Shown here one piece after another: positions 1 through 11,291 of a stretch of 64,000 bases of DNA. A program made the translations under genes and the position numbers. The notes beneath the pieces were generated by a model. That model saw nothing but the letters and a program-made list of their open reading frames with translations, was not told the DNA's origin and ran no database searches. This DNA is from Strigamia acuminata (Eukaryota; Arthropoda; Chilopoda; Geophilomorpha; Linotaeniidae): contig OX442315.1 in NCBI GenBank assembly GCA_949358305.1, positions 8,396,427-8,460,426 of the forward strand, given 5' to 3'. Numbering within the stretch: position 1 is the stretch's first letter; each line of letters begins with the position of its first letter.

Positions 1-255
1 TCATTAGCATACCTCCACCTCGTGATTACTTGTGATTGGTTCTTCGAACTCGTCATTTACATCACCTGTTTCCTTTTTGTTTGAAATAAAATTAGTGTAC
101 TTTTTCAACTAAAACTGTGTGGTCGTGCTTCTTTTATACTCCAACGCCATCTTGAACTTCAACGCGATTTTCAACTGTTACATCTACTTGTAGTCAAGGA
201 CTTTAGAAATTGATTGGTAAATTTGAAATATCTTTTATTTACTTCAAGTTTAACA
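1..255 (+). repeat. BEL1 5' LTR (3' part only)
   Basis: Matches 5861-6115 base for base, ending in TTTAACA immediately before the primer-binding site. The first ~280 bases of the LTR lie outside the window. Confidence 0.93.
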
Positions 256-256
256 T

Positions 257-274
257 TGGTGCCGAAACCCGGGA
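257..274 (+). promoter_or_regulatory. BEL1 primer-binding site
   Basis: TGGTGCCGAAACCCGGGA begins one base after the LTR end, where a tRNA 3' end would prime minus-strand DNA synthesis. The identical sequence follows the 5' LTR of BEL2 at 55407. Confidence 0.85.
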
Positions 275-313
275 ACATTTTAAATTCCAAATTCATCTAA
301 CAAATCTACTAAA

Positions 314-3300
314 ATGGTGAGAAATTTCGAGTTAAAGAACAAAGCATTCCGAGCGGCCATGATGGTCACAGAAACACTCCTGACCACGATCACCACTGCG
401 CTGAATGGGAGAGCTGCAATTCCGCAAGCCACAATTGAATTATGGCTGCAACAGCTCGAACAAAAGCAGAAACGAGTGCAACTAACGTTTGACGCCACAC
501 TGGATCAAGCAAGAAGCGACCAGGAGATTGACGACACCGTGTTAGCACTCGACGCACTGGAGGACCGCTTGGCTGCATCAAAAGCCGATTTAGGCAGGTA
601 CACTCATGCGAATTACCCACCTAATTTACCCCAGAATCCACGACCGAACACGGACGCGCAACCGGCGGATATCGAGACGCTAGCAGCGGCTATTACCGCA
701 GCAGTGACGGCAGCAACACCACGCGCAACACCGACGAACGGTCAACCATTCATCAAACGCAAGCCACTTGAAATACCTAAGTTTGACGGACGTAAGCCAG
801 AAGAATGGGGAGGGTTTTGGAAAACGTTTTCGATCCAAGTCGGCGACGACGAGCAACTGGACGGAACAAATAAACTTTTATATTTAAGAAATTACCTGGT
901 TGGAGAGGCGCTCGACGATATAAAAGCACTCGAAATCACCGCAGGAAATTACACCGTCGCAATCGCACGTCTGCAGAAGAAATACGGCGATAAAATCGTA
1001 CTCGAAAATAAATACCTGTCTAACCTCATAAATTTGCCATCTGTTAGCAGCGAGCGAGATCGAATGGGTTTACAAAAACTCCACAGACACGTGGAAGTTA
1101 ACATAGAAAATTTAGCCAACATTGACGTGCCTTTGGCAGAAATACAGCGGACCATTTTCCCCGTGCTGTCGTCGGCTGTTCCGCGCAGTATAATCATGGA
1201 ATATGACAAAGACTGCGACGGAGAGAGGTCGATAGCAAGGTTGATGGACTGGTTGAGTGATCACATAGCTAAACACGCCAAATACGACATGCTAAAAACC
1301 CAATCGAAACCAGAAACGTCTCACAACAAAACGTCGGACAACAATCCCCCCAACAAAGGACGATTTAGTCGAAAAGAAAAGGAACCTCGATCGGGATCGG
1401 CGTCGCAACTGTCAGTATTAATAATGAAATGTCAATTTTGCGATTCCACAGAACACAATCGGAAAAGATGCCCGCTCACGATGGAGGAGAGACGTAAAAG
1501 ACTGCAGAAAAAAGGGATTTGCATGAGATGCTTGGGGAAAGTGCCCCACAAGACGGAAGAATGCAGAACTCGCATGAAATGCTACAACTGCGAGGGAACA
1601 CATCACACCCACGTGTGCGACACACCAAAAGCTACAGAAGCCAGCGAGGGAATCACCCACACCAACGCAGTCGTCACCACCTGTCCACCCAAGTCCGAAT
1701 TTTTGATGGTGCAGATGGTGAAGATGGCCGGACCAGCGCACTCAACTTTGGGAGTGTGCTATATCGATGGGGGGGCCCAACGCACCTTCATACGCTCTGA
1801 GCTGACTAAAAAACTGAATTTGAGAATTTTAGGCACTGAAACGATAAATTTGGCCGTGTTTGGGCAAGAGCCCAGATCAGAAGTTCGCAACAGAGTCGAG
1901 TTAGTCCTCAGTCCCGCCAATTCGAAGTCGCCAGCAGTTACAATTGAAGCCATCGAAACTGTCCACGTCACGTCCACGCCCGAAGAACAGCCAAACAAGC
2001 AACTAAAAGCAGAATTACAACGAAGAAAAATCGAAGTGGCCTGCAAGCAAGTCGCGTTGCATTCGAAGGAAGTGGACCTGCTAATTGGAGTGGACCATTA
2101 CTGGCGAGTGATGACAGGACAAACAGAATTTTTGGAGGAAAACTTGATTGCCGTGAAGACGATGTTTGGTTGGACATTACACGGACAGACCACAAACGGA
2201 ACGAGAGTCATTGCTGCACCGGTGAGAATTAACAAAATAACACTTACCCAATCAACAGATGATCTTTTGCGCCGGATGTGGGAGCTGGAACCGATAGGAG
2301 TCCGTCACGAGTCGGTCGAAACCAACGACGACGTTGAAACGTTGGAAAAATTCGAAAAGGCCATCAAGTGGACAGGATCAAACTACTCAGTGGAACTGCC
2401 GTGGATCGTGAACAGCAACGAGTTGGACGACAACTATCGAGGCGCCGAACAACGTATCATGTCACTAATCCGTCGTTTCAGAAAACAACCCAACTTGTAC
2501 CTGGAATACAAAAAGGTCATCGACGAGCAGCTGAGATCAGGCATCGTTGAAGAAATTCCAAACCAAACGGCGACAGGACCCATTTACTACATGCCACACA
2601 GCCCAGTCATCAAGGAAGAACGAGTAACCACGAAATTGAGAGTTGTATTTGATGCATCTTCACATCGGAAAGGACATCTCTCCTTGAACGATTGCTTGTC
2701 GAAAGGTATCAATTTTTTGCCGTCATTAATATTTGTGCTGTTGGGATTTCGTCTTGGAAGAGTGGCCATCGTGGGAGACATCAAGAAAGCGTTTCACATG
2801 ATTGAAATCGCCTTGAAGGACCGTGACGCAACGAGATTCTTCTGGATCGATGAACACTGGGACGGCGTAGGAAAAGCACTGCTGAAAATACTACGACAAA
2901 CTCGGGTATTATTTGGCGCTACTCCGAGCCCATTTCTGTTGAGCGCGACCATCCGACACCACCTGCGCAAATTCGAGAAACAGTACCCCAACACTGTGAA
3001 GTTGCTGTTGCGATGCCTGTACGTGGACGACTTCATCTCTTCACTCAAAAACGACGCTGAAGCACTGGTAACATTCCAACAGGCTAATCTGATTTTTGTA
3101 GCAGCCGGCATGGAACTCGCCAAGTGGCAGACCAATTCGCCAGAACTAAGAACAAAATTTCGCGAGGAAAATCCCACTGACTCTCAGCTGATGTCAGATG
3201 AAGAGACCAAAGTGTTGGGAGTCAAGTGGAACCCAAACTCGGACGAATTGAGTCTGGCGATAGAAGAAAATTGCCCATCTTGCAAGAAAACAACAAAAAG

Positions 3301-5586
3301 GGAAGTAATAAAAATAACGTCTCAAATATTCGACCCTTTAGGATTTGCCAGGCCATTCACGGTGACTGCACGAATGTTCTTCCAATCCCTGTGGCTCAAG
3401 AACCTGCCATGGGACGACGAATTAGGCAGCGAATTGCTCACTGACTGGAAAAAATGGACCAACCAAATTCCCACGTTAAGACACATTCAAGTTCCACGAT
3501 GGTTAGGATTGGACAAATTTGACCAGTGTGAAGTGAACATATTTTGCGACGCGAGTCCAAAAGCATACGGGGCGGTGGCCTATATACAGAACAGTACTGG
3601 TGATTTGATTGAAACGAATTTTATAATTTCAAAGTGTCGTGTAGCTCCTGTCAAACCACTAACTCTACCAAAACTCGAACTCATGGGAGCATTGATTGCT
3701 GTGCGCCTCTCCGACCAAATTAAGGAGTTGGTGACGCCAGGTGAAATGTTTTTTTGGACAGATTCGCAAATATGCCTCCACTGGATTGGAAACACGTCCA
3801 AACGACCACCAACCTTCGTACATAATCGAGTTTTGGAGATAAGGGAGAAGTCAAGGATTGAAGAGTGGAAACACGTGCCTGGAATTGAAAATCCAGCTGA
3901 CCGCCTAACGAGGGGAATGGACGCAGAAGCAATGATTTCCGACCGACTTTGGTGGCAAGGGCCAGATTGGCTGCGTGGAAGCCGCCAGAATTGGCCAAAG
4001 GTGCTGCCAGATACAGTCGAGGAGCGAGACGATGAGGAAACTGCAGAAATTCACGTCGAGGCGGTGCAGACAACAACAATTAATATTTTTCCGTTTGACA
4101 GGTTTGGATCGCTGTCAAAGGCAATCCGAACACTGGCATGGGTTTTCAGGTTTGCAGACAATGCTGGGAAACGACAAACAGATGCCAGCCAACGCGATCG
4201 AGGTCCATTGAGGGCAGCCGAGCTGAAACGTGCAAAACTCAGCTTAATTGGAATCGCACAAACAGAAGTTTATGGCCAAGAAATCGAAAGGATGAAAGAT
4301 GGCAAGCCAGTTCATGGAGAATCGAAGCTGCGAGACCTGAATCCACGACTAAACGAAATGGGACTGATTGAGCTGCGGAATAAACTGCATGAATCGCGAG
4401 ACTTGCCCACCGCAACACAACCTTTGATTTTGCCCCCTAAACATAAACTGACTGAACTAATTTTGCAATTCTCACATTTACAGGTCCTCCATTGCGGACT
4501 GACATCCACGCTATCCAAATTTCGGGAAAACTACTGGACTCCATCCGCAAGGAGGACCTTGAAGACCATGTTGGATCGTTGCGTTGTCTGCAAAAGGATC
4601 AACGAACGATTGATGCGGGAAGTGCCAGGCGCCCTCCCAGCCGACAGGACGTCAAAAACCCAACCTTTTGTAGTCACCGGAGTCGACTTCGCGGGACCAA
4701 TAATAGTGAAGGGACGGAAAACTAAAGCGTACGTAGCTGTATTTACATGTGCAACGATTCGAGCCGTCCACTTGGAATTGGTGCCCTCGCTAGCAACAAC
4801 AGACTTTTTGGGGGCGTTCGAGCGTTTTATTGGTCGCCGAGGGCTCCCGAAGACGATGTATAGCGACAACAGGACTACATTCCACCGCGCCCACAAAGAA
4901 CTCGCCTCACTCTTAAACCACACGAAGGACGAGACGTTTCGAAGTTACTTGGAGCAAAAGGGCATCGATTGGAAGTTCATTGTCGAGAACGGACCGTGGT
5001 GGGGCGGGTTCTGGGAGAGGATGGTGCAAACGGTCAAGAGATGTTTAAGGAAGGCTATCGGCTCGGCGCACTTGACTTCTATCAACTCGGAACTTTTCTC
5101 GTGCAAACCGAAGCAGTTATAAATCGCAGACCGATCACCTACGTGTATGACAACCCAAACGAAATCGAGCCACTTACGCCCGCGCACTTTTTGACCGGCG
5201 TGATGTTGACTCACCTACCTGACTCGGGAGCAACAGACAGCATCGAACCGACTCAGAAGGAGTTTGTTCGACAATGGCGCTACCAGCAACGCGTATTACT
5301 CTCGTTCTGGAATCGTTGGTCTCGGGAGTATATGACAGATTTAAAAATTCAAACGGGCAAACCAGGCGTGCAAGAACTCCAGTTGAACGACATCGTCATA
5401 ATCGAAGAGCCATTTAAACCACGCCTAAAATGGAAAATGGGTCGAGTGGTCGAAGTTAAGCGAGGTCGGGATAACAAAATCAGATTGTGTGAAATGGTGC
5501 TCGCCAGTGGAGAAAAGATGCGTCGACCGATACAACGTCTTGTGCGTTTGGAAGTGGAGCCAGTCAACCCCCGCCCGGCAGTGTGA
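314..5586 (+). pseudogene. BEL1 gag-pol polyprotein with one frameshift in integrase
   Basis: Frame 314-5122 (1602 codons) encodes gag, three zinc knuckles (first Cys at residue 373), an aspartic protease with D485 in an IDGG context, an RT with YVDD at 903-906, an RNase H with first Asp near 1079, and an integrase with an HHCC-type zinc region and Asp near 1458 and 1518. The reading continues in another frame from about 5074 to the stop at 5584-5586. Compared with BEL2, one A is missing near 5074 (CTTGAC versus CTTGAAC), which truncates integrase after the catalytic region. That is the only break I see, so the copy is nearly intact. A sequencing error at that base would restore it on paper. 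The protease signature is DGG rather than the usual DSG/DTG. Confidence 0.92.
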
Positions 5587-6115
5587 AAATCGGATGATTT
5601 TACGAGTAAATTGTTGTCCTTTATTAATAATTATGTTTAGTTTTATTATTCGATTTGTATTGTTGATTTTATATTTCCAATTTTACTTGTGAATTTTAAT
5701 ATTGAATTTGAGATTTGCCAATTTATTATAATGTGTTTTTATTTCAATTTAGATGTATTGACTTGTTCTCTTATCATTGGAATGTTAAGCTTACTAATCT
5801 GTTTAAGAATGTTCTATTTCTCAGAAATTGTAAGCGCTCGCCATTGGTCTGCCGAGCGCGTCATTAGCATACCTCCACCTCGTGATTACTTGTGATTGGT
5901 TCTTCGAACTCGTCATTTACATCACCTGTTTCCTTTTTGTTTGAAATAAAATTAGTGTACTTTTTCAACTAAAACTGTGTGGTCGTGCTTCTTTTATACT
6001 CCAACGCCATCTTGAACTTCAACGCGATTTTCAACTGTTACATCTACTTGTAGTCAAGGACTTTAGAAATTGATTGGTAAATTTGAAATATCTTTTATTT
6101 ACTTCAAGTTTAACA
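5582..6115 (+). repeat. BEL1 3' LTR
   Basis: Starts TGTGAAAATCGG and ends TTTAACA, 534 bp. The polyprotein stop codon occupies bases 3-5 of this LTR. It is clearly related to the 520-bp BEL2 LTRs but diverged, so BEL1 and BEL2 are different subfamilies. Confidence 0.93.
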
Positions 6116-6213
6116 ATGGCCAACCAACCAACCAAGCCATTTCTAACTATTCGTTGTAATGATAATTTCGTTATATCGCGATTCGTTATAACGAGGCTCG
6201 ACTGTAATAATAA
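6116..6213. repeat. Right half of a pogo-like MITE, cut by BEL1
   Basis: Contains the phrases TTCGTTATATCGCGATTCG and CTCGACTGTA, which end the complete MITEs in introns of the membrane genes. The left half would lie beyond BEL1, outside the window. Confidence 0.7.
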
Positions 6214-6280
6214 TAATAATTTGAATTACAATTTTATGTAAACATACTAAAATTGAACTGAAAAAGAAAAAATTCAAAAT

Positions 6281-6455
6281 TGCTGTGTCTAGCTTCACTG
6301 CATGATCCACATTCTTGTTATTTTATGACGCTGTTCCCACAGCGCCACCTGTATTTTAACCAAACACTAAAAACAGTTATAAACTTTTAACCACACCAAC
6401 GGTCACGTTTATTCCGGCTTCCCACATATTTCCAACTTTGAGTGAAAACACCTCA
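6281..6455 (+). repeat. TRIM-like element, 5' LTR
   Basis: 175 bp, TGCTGTGTCTAG to CACCTCA. It holds a small GCGC hairpin and the phrase AGCGCCACCTGTATT, which recurs with one change in the Gypsy2 LTR. Confidence 0.85.
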
Positions 6456-6457
6456 AA

Positions 6458-6474
6458 TGGCGACGAGGATGCGA
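6458..6474 (+). promoter_or_regulatory. TRIM-like element primer-binding site
   Basis: TGGCGACGAGGATGCGA. The first eleven bases equal the Gypsy2 primer-binding site, suggesting the same tRNA primer and a related autonomous partner. Confidence 0.7.
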
Positions 6475-6538
6475 CTACAATCCATCGCACTACACAAGAG
6501 ACCAATTCCGCGCAAGTTTCAAAAGTGATTTCGAGTTT

Positions 6539-7336
6539 TTGTTGGACCTTTTCGTCGATTTTGTCAATTTTGCACGCCGATCACCACGTGTTAGGCCCAC
6601 GAAAAACACTAAATGGCGACAAGAAACCGAGGACAAACTCTCGCGCAACATTAAGGACTCCAACTACAAGCAAGTTTTATGTGTCTCGCAATTTTTTTGG
6701 AACTTTTTCGTCAAAAATTTGGACCGTTCACCACGTGTTAGGCCCGATTTTCGATTGTTCTGTGGCTTCCACCAAACAATGGCTACACCGCAACAGGTTG
6801 AACATTTTCGGTGTTGTGTCGACAGCAACGGATTCGCCAGTGACAAAAAGAAAATTCCCACATTTTTCGCATGTATGGGAGCGGACATTTCCAACCGTTT
6901 CTTCAACCATGCGAATCCGAAAATGCCGAGAACGTTTCGTCACCGTTATCCAAAAACGTCCAAATCGATCGCAGATTATGCTGTACCGCTCCACGCGATG
7001 GCTACGTCGTGCGAACTCGATCCGATGAACGCGGAATCGACCCACCAGCAATCGGGCAACACCCGAGCGCTTGGCAGCAGCCCGAAATGCGCTTCGTGCG
7101 GACGGACAAATTCCACTCCGGAAACACTCCAAATCATTGGAGTGGGGGGAGAATCTCCACGATTTTCCCTTCCTCCCATCACAAACAACATTGATGTGCG
7201 TTCCCGCTTCCACGCCGCGCATTCCGGCTATCACGCCACTCGTTTCGGCCATCGTTCCGCGCGTTCCGGCCATTGTTCCACATGTTCCAGCTACGTTCCG
7301 CACGTTCTAGCTACGTTTCACACGTTCCACACGTAA
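6539..7336 (+). other. Unrecognised 265-codon open frame inside the TRIM-like element
   Basis: Open from 6539 to 7336. The translation ends in His/Ser/Arg-rich repeats produced by the GTTCC repeat tract, and I recognise no domain. An overlapping 196-codon frame begins at 6438 in the LTR. Neither has conserved retroelement motifs, so both may be chance openings in degenerate gag-region DNA. Confidence 0.25.
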
Positions 7337-7586
7337 CAGCCATCGTTCCGTACGTTCCGGCTTCCATTCCCGCGCTTCATCCATCAGTTAAAGGCATCCG
7401 CTCAATTGCATCAGCATCCGAAGATGTTGTAATTAAGTAATTCGTTTGTTTTTGTATAACTAAATCAATCAATTTTATTCGTTTTAATTTCATGTTAAAA
7501 TTCTATATTCCATATTTGTTTATTTCCATTTTAATCCATCGTTCAGTTTTTTAATTATCAATCCTGTGATTAATAATGGGGAATAA

Positions 7587-7761
7587 TGCTGTGTCTAGCT
7601 TCACTGCATGATCCACATTCTTGTTATTTTATGACGCTGTTCCCACAGCGCCACCTGTATTTTAACCAAACATTAAAAACAGTTATAAACTTTTATTCAC
7701 ACCAACGGTCACGTTTATTCCGGCTTCCCACATATTTCCAACTTTGAGTGAAAACACCTCA
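7587..7761 (+). repeat. TRIM-like element, 3' LTR
   Basis: Near-identical to 6281-6455 (two differences noticed by eye). It is preceded by the purine-rich stretch AATGGGGAATAA, the likely plus-strand primer. Confidence 0.85.
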
Positions 7762-8002
7762 AAAATTATACAATTATTTGCTTCAGTTCTGCAATTCGAC
7801 GTTGCTGTTAGCTTTATGGATAGCTATTGCCACTGGGTGACAATTTCTTGTATTTTCCAAACCCATTAAACAATTGGTTTAGATTTTGCGCAAATATAAT
7901 CTTGCAACAAACAATGCAAGATGGCACAGACGACGAAGAAATGAAAACACACTCAAATTAATTCAGCTAATAACAACTGATATTAACTGAATTAATTTCA
8001 TC

Positions 8003-9914
8003 ATGTGTCGACTCCACTCTTTTTCTAGCTGCGCCTTACGTTTTGGAGCTCTAGTAGTTGCAATTCTTTACATAGTGAGTACCTGCACTAAAACACTTTA
8101 TTCAATCCCCTAAAATCGCCCTTATTTTCATGTTAAAAGTTGGGTACAATAGACACAGCCAACCTTACTTCAGGTAATGTTTTCACAAAGTGGCAAAACC
8201 TCAAAATTTTGCAAAAATATTTTTGTGTTTGGATCCCAAAATTCAAACGTCACACCACGTGTGAATTTTGGGCACTCAAACAAATATAGAAATGTGGGTC
8301 CTAGCAGGTACGGGCTTTCCAGCAAAGCAAGGTTCTGTCATTGTTACCTCAGCTATTTTGTTTCTTTTGCTACCAATTTTTTTTTAATATTCCATATTTA
8401 TTTCAGGTCTTTTTTTATCCACTCATCCAATTACCGCGGCAGAAATACGAGTAAGCTTAAAAGCACATCATGTCATAATTCTCATTCTACAAATGGTGTC
8501 TAATGTTGGTGCGATCTACGTTAACGTTTTACCACGGGTATTATTAAAACAAATAGCACAAAAATGTTATACAGTCGAAACTCTTCATAATGAATCGCAA
8601 GAGACCTCAAAAATCGATTCGTTGTAACGAGAATTCGTTATATCGAAATTTTTTAACATGGTGTTCTATGGCCAGCCAATCAAACCGGCCATTTGTAGGT
8701 ATTCGTTGTATCTGATAAGTTGTTATATCGCGATTCGTGATAAAAAGTTTCGACTATATTTCTCAATCAAACCTCACTGCACTCTTAATGTAAATTGTTT
8801 ACTTTATAGTAATCACAGTAATGCTATTTGTTTCAGAGACCAAAAGGTGGTTGTTTGTTCTGGATAGGTGTACAAACCATAAGTAGTATTTGTGGAATAA
8901 TAGTAATTCTGATTAACCTTGGTGCTGATTACATATCCAATAGAGAGGCAATAGTAATAGTAAGTAAAGTACAAATAACCCCCACATTCGACGGTCCCGG
9001 ACCGTATGCTCTCTCCCATAACAGGATTTTTTAAGGTAGTGGCTACGTTAATGTCCGTCATTAACGTATTACTTTAATGGTGCGTTGTGATTGGTTGAGA
9101 TGGGACTACTTGTGCACCCAAGGGTGACCAGTGTGACTACTACACACCGCCCAATGGCCCTAAAGTCATCCCTCCTTGTGGAGTGGTGTGACCCAGTGTA
9201 GAGAAGGAGGGCGCTGAGTGGAGTGGGGAGTAGAGAGAAGCAAGGTCGAACAAGATATAAGGTTATGTCATCAGAGATTAAAATAGTGGTTCCGGTCTGC
9301 TTCAGCACTACTGTGACACATTATGACGTCACAAAGTGCTCCTAATGAAGATTTTGCACTATTTTTAACAAATTTATCTATTTTTTTATCAGTTTTCACA
9401 GCACATTTTTCAACAAAAACAAAGACCTAACAATACGCAAAACAATACTGTAATAATAAACGGGCACTTTGTGACGTCACAATAATTAACCAATCACAGA
9501 AGACTCCGTGATGACGGAACCTTATATACTTCTCGTTCACCCGTGGAGAGAAGAGCGCTGGGGATCAACCAAGACAGGTGTATGAAGTACGGTCCTGAAG
9601 CCAGCAAGGGCAGTCGTGCCCTGTGCTGACTCTCCTCTCCTTCCCATTTACCACTGCGATGCTCAGTAGTGTGATGATATATCCAATATGTAAAAACTGT
9701 TGTAATTTTATATGTGCAAATAATCTGAGTGTGATTTTTGGGGAAAATTGTTTTAATTGGGTTTGAAAGAAATTGAAGTTTTTGTGTTATTACTTGGAAA
9801 ACTATAATTGTCAACAGATGCGGTGTCGTTTTTATTGTGTTTTTTTTTTTAAGGAACGGCTACATGAAAATTGGTTTTTAATTGAATTTTTTTTATTTGC
9901 AGTATCCCAAATAA
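8003..9914 (+). CDS. Small multi-pass membrane protein, copy 1 (4 exons)
   Basis: Predicted join 8003-8078, 8407-8537, 8837-8959, 9903-9914, giving 113 residues. The exons were found by aligning three paralogous loci: this frame stays open in all three, while the alternative phase of exon 2 hits a stop in each. The start is MCRLHSFSSCALRFG. Hydrophobic segments lie at about residues 13-30 (exon 1/2), 45-65 (exon 2) and 77-95 (exon 3), so it is probably an integral membrane protein with three or four passes. Acceptors are TTTCAG/TTTGCAG; donors for introns 2 and 3 are GTATTA and GTAAGT. The exon-1 donor is awkward: the strong GTGAGT at 8075 gives the wrong phase, so GTACCT at 8079 is inferred. 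Exon 4 adds YPK and the stop. The Cys-rich start and small size recall insect LAPTM4-like/DUF7027 proteins, but I cannot confirm the family. A short upstream ORF (starting near 7910) lies in the leader. Confidence 0.6.
8571..8757. repeat. pogo-like MITE in intron 2 of membrane-gene copy 1
   Basis: Begins CAGTCGAAACTC and ends AGTTTCGACTATA, so the terminal inverted repeat is about 13 bp. It is filled with TCGTTATAACGA-like inverted motifs. Copies at 11732 and 20097 sit at the same intron position, so it inserted before the gene was triplicated. Confidence 0.75.
9069..9310 (+). repeat. Dispersed repeat in intron 3, family R1
   Basis: About 240 bp starting TGCGTTGTGATTGGTTGAG. A close copy lies at 20585-20830 in the same intron of copy 3. 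More diverged copies lie on the opposite strand near 42000-42140 and 46700-46840. No coding content recognised; a non-autonomous mobile repeat is likely. Confidence 0.6.
9488..9700. repeat. Dispersed repeat, family R2
   Basis: ACCAATCACAGAAGACTCC followed by a TTATATACTTCTCGTTC block. The first ~110 bp recur at 17647-17745, and the block is the reverse complement of the right end of family R1 (20770 region). It may therefore be the opposite end of the same transposon. The rest of the 943-bp intron 3 shows nothing else. Confidence 0.5.
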
Positions 9915-10200
9915 AAAAAGAAGATGATGTTGAAGGTGTAAAAATAAACAGTCGATTTTCAATATAACGAAAAGTGTCTTTATTCGTTAGCACTTGTTAA
10001 CTGAACTCGTACTTGAAAAATATTAGAGGTCATACACTGAAAAATACGTCAGCTTGACGTTTTACTACAAAAAGCGACCTCTGTGGTCAAAACATTAAAC
10101 ATATTACATAATACAAACATGCATCATTCAAATTTATCTACATAATTCCCCAAATTTTTATTTATTTATTTCTTTCTTTACATATTTATTTCTTTATTCG
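9915..10200 (+). other. 3' UTR of membrane-gene copy 1
   Basis: Sequence after the exon-4 stop, containing AATAAA-type signals (AAATAAAAAAAG at 9909 and AAAATAAAC near 9940). It is conserved in copy 3 at 21019-21041 plus 34439-34690, where Gypsy1 splits it. Poly-A site use is inferred. Confidence 0.45.
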
Positions 10201-10296
10201 CACTCAAATGGAGTAAGAAAGAGGTTACAAGTAAAAACAGACATTATTGCACAATTAACAAATGACGATGGGAATGACGGCAGTGAGATAAACCAT

Positions 10297-10476
10297 CTAA
10301 ACTCTATTCCAAAAAGTATTACAAATACTCCCATTGGTTGGTTGGTTGAGACACTTTAAAAAATCTTCGCACAAGTCTACTGGAATCTGAAAACAGCATC
10401 ATATTCAAGACACAACTGAACTGTGAATCTCCCAACCAATGGGAGTATTTGTAATACTTTTTGGAATAGAGTTTAG
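10297..10476. repeat. Foldback MITE, 180 bp
   Basis: CTAAACTCTATTCC...GGAATAGAGTTTAG with arms of about 44 bp that match nearly perfectly, including the phrase for TACAAATACTCCCATTGG and its reverse complement. No coding capacity. Confidence 0.75.
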
Positions 10477-10523
10477 AAACGTACATAATTTAATATTTAT
10501 ACCATAAAATACCCTTAATGGGA

Positions 10524-10850
10524 GCGCCGTACGCATTTCTTTTTTTCCACATCATCACTACAGATCATCTGACCATTACCGATCGCCAGACATTGCTAAT
10601 GATAATCATAATTTTCCCCAGACTTATCCCTAGTCAATAAGTGCCAATTCCCATCACATTAAAAAAACCAGTTAAGGTGAGGTTCGCGGGGGGTCAAGAG
10701 GGGGCGCTAGCCCCCCCTTGTTAGAAAAAAAAGAAAAAAAACCAAAAAGATGCGATGATGATGTGTGATGATCGCTAGCAATGTCTGGCGATCGGTAATG
10801 GGCAGATGATCTGTAGTGATGATGTGGAAAAAAATATATGCGCGCCGTAC
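10524..10850. repeat. Foldback MITE, about 330 bp
   Basis: The arms at 10524-10600 and 10770-10850 are reverse complements: GCGCCGTAC ends, a CCACATCATCACTACAGATC block and its complement GATCTGTAGTGATGATGTGG. The centre holds a G-run/C-run stretch (GCGGGGGGTCAAGAGGGGGC, then CCCCCCC). Confidence 0.75.
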
Positions 10851-10983
10851 ACCGCTTTGCCACCTATTTGCACTAGGTGGTGTATTAAAATTAGTCCAAA
10901 AACATGTGCTCCTACCAGGAAAAAAGCAATTGCACCTGGAAAAATGTGATTGTGCACATGTGTACTAACCAGCCATGGCTATG

Positions 10984-11055
10984 GAATAATAATAACAATA
11001 ATAATAATAATTAATAAATAAATAAATAAATAAATAAATACTAATAATAATAAAT
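10984..11055. repeat. AAT / AAAT microsatellite
   Basis: Runs of AAT followed by about seven TAAA units and again AAT. A similar, shorter AAT run lies at 6210-6222 in the homologous position of copy 1. Confidence 0.85.
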
Positions 11056-11291
11056 TGAATGACAATTTTATGTGAACTGAAATTAGAAAAAAAACAAAAT
11101 TACACTATTATTTACTTTAGTTCTGCAAATCGACGCTGCGGTTAGCTTTATGGATAGCTATTGCCACCCGGTGACAATTTCAATAGAATCTTGCAACAAA
11201 CAATGCAGCATGGCACAGACGACGAAGAACTGAAAACACACTCAAATTAATTCAGTTAATAACAACTGATATTAACTGAATTAATTTTATT

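Larger units (their letters stand above)
1..6115 (+). mobile_element. BEL/Pao LTR retrotransposon BEL1, left LTR cut by the window edge
   Basis: LTR retrotransposon bounded by a partial 5' LTR (1-255) and a complete 3' LTR (5582-6115). The 255 bases present in both LTRs are identical by eye, so the insertion is recent. The internal part has a primer-binding site right after the 5' LTR and one gag-pol frame whose order (gag, zinc knuckles, protease, RT, RNase H, integrase) is that of BEL/Pao. The pol stop codon lies inside the first bases of the 3' LTR. I see no purine-rich tract just upstream of that LTR. The right flank is half of a pogo-like MITE, so BEL1 landed in an older repeat. The target-site duplication cannot be checked because the left end is outside the window. 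Confidence 0.95.
6281..7761 (+). mobile_element. Short non-autonomous LTR (TRIM-like) retrotransposon
   Basis: Two 175-bp direct repeats (6281-6455 and 7587-7761), each TG...CA, flank 1131 bp of internal DNA. A 5-bp target duplication AAAAT is present on both sides (6276-6280, 7762-7766). The corresponding region of membrane-gene copy 2 near 11100 lacks the insert, which confirms it. A primer-binding site TGGCGACGAGGATGCGA follows the left LTR by two bases. The interior has no gag, protease or RT that I recognise. It has open frames of 196 and 265 codons, a repeated CACCACGTGTTAGGCCC phrase, and a run of GTTCC/CACGTTC repeats at 7240-7370. It probably depends on another element's proteins. 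Confidence 0.85.

Noticed and set aside
8177-8503. 108-codon frame in intron 1 of membrane-gene copy 1
   Set aside because: Frame is not conserved in copies 2 and 3 and it overlaps exon 2 in a different phase.
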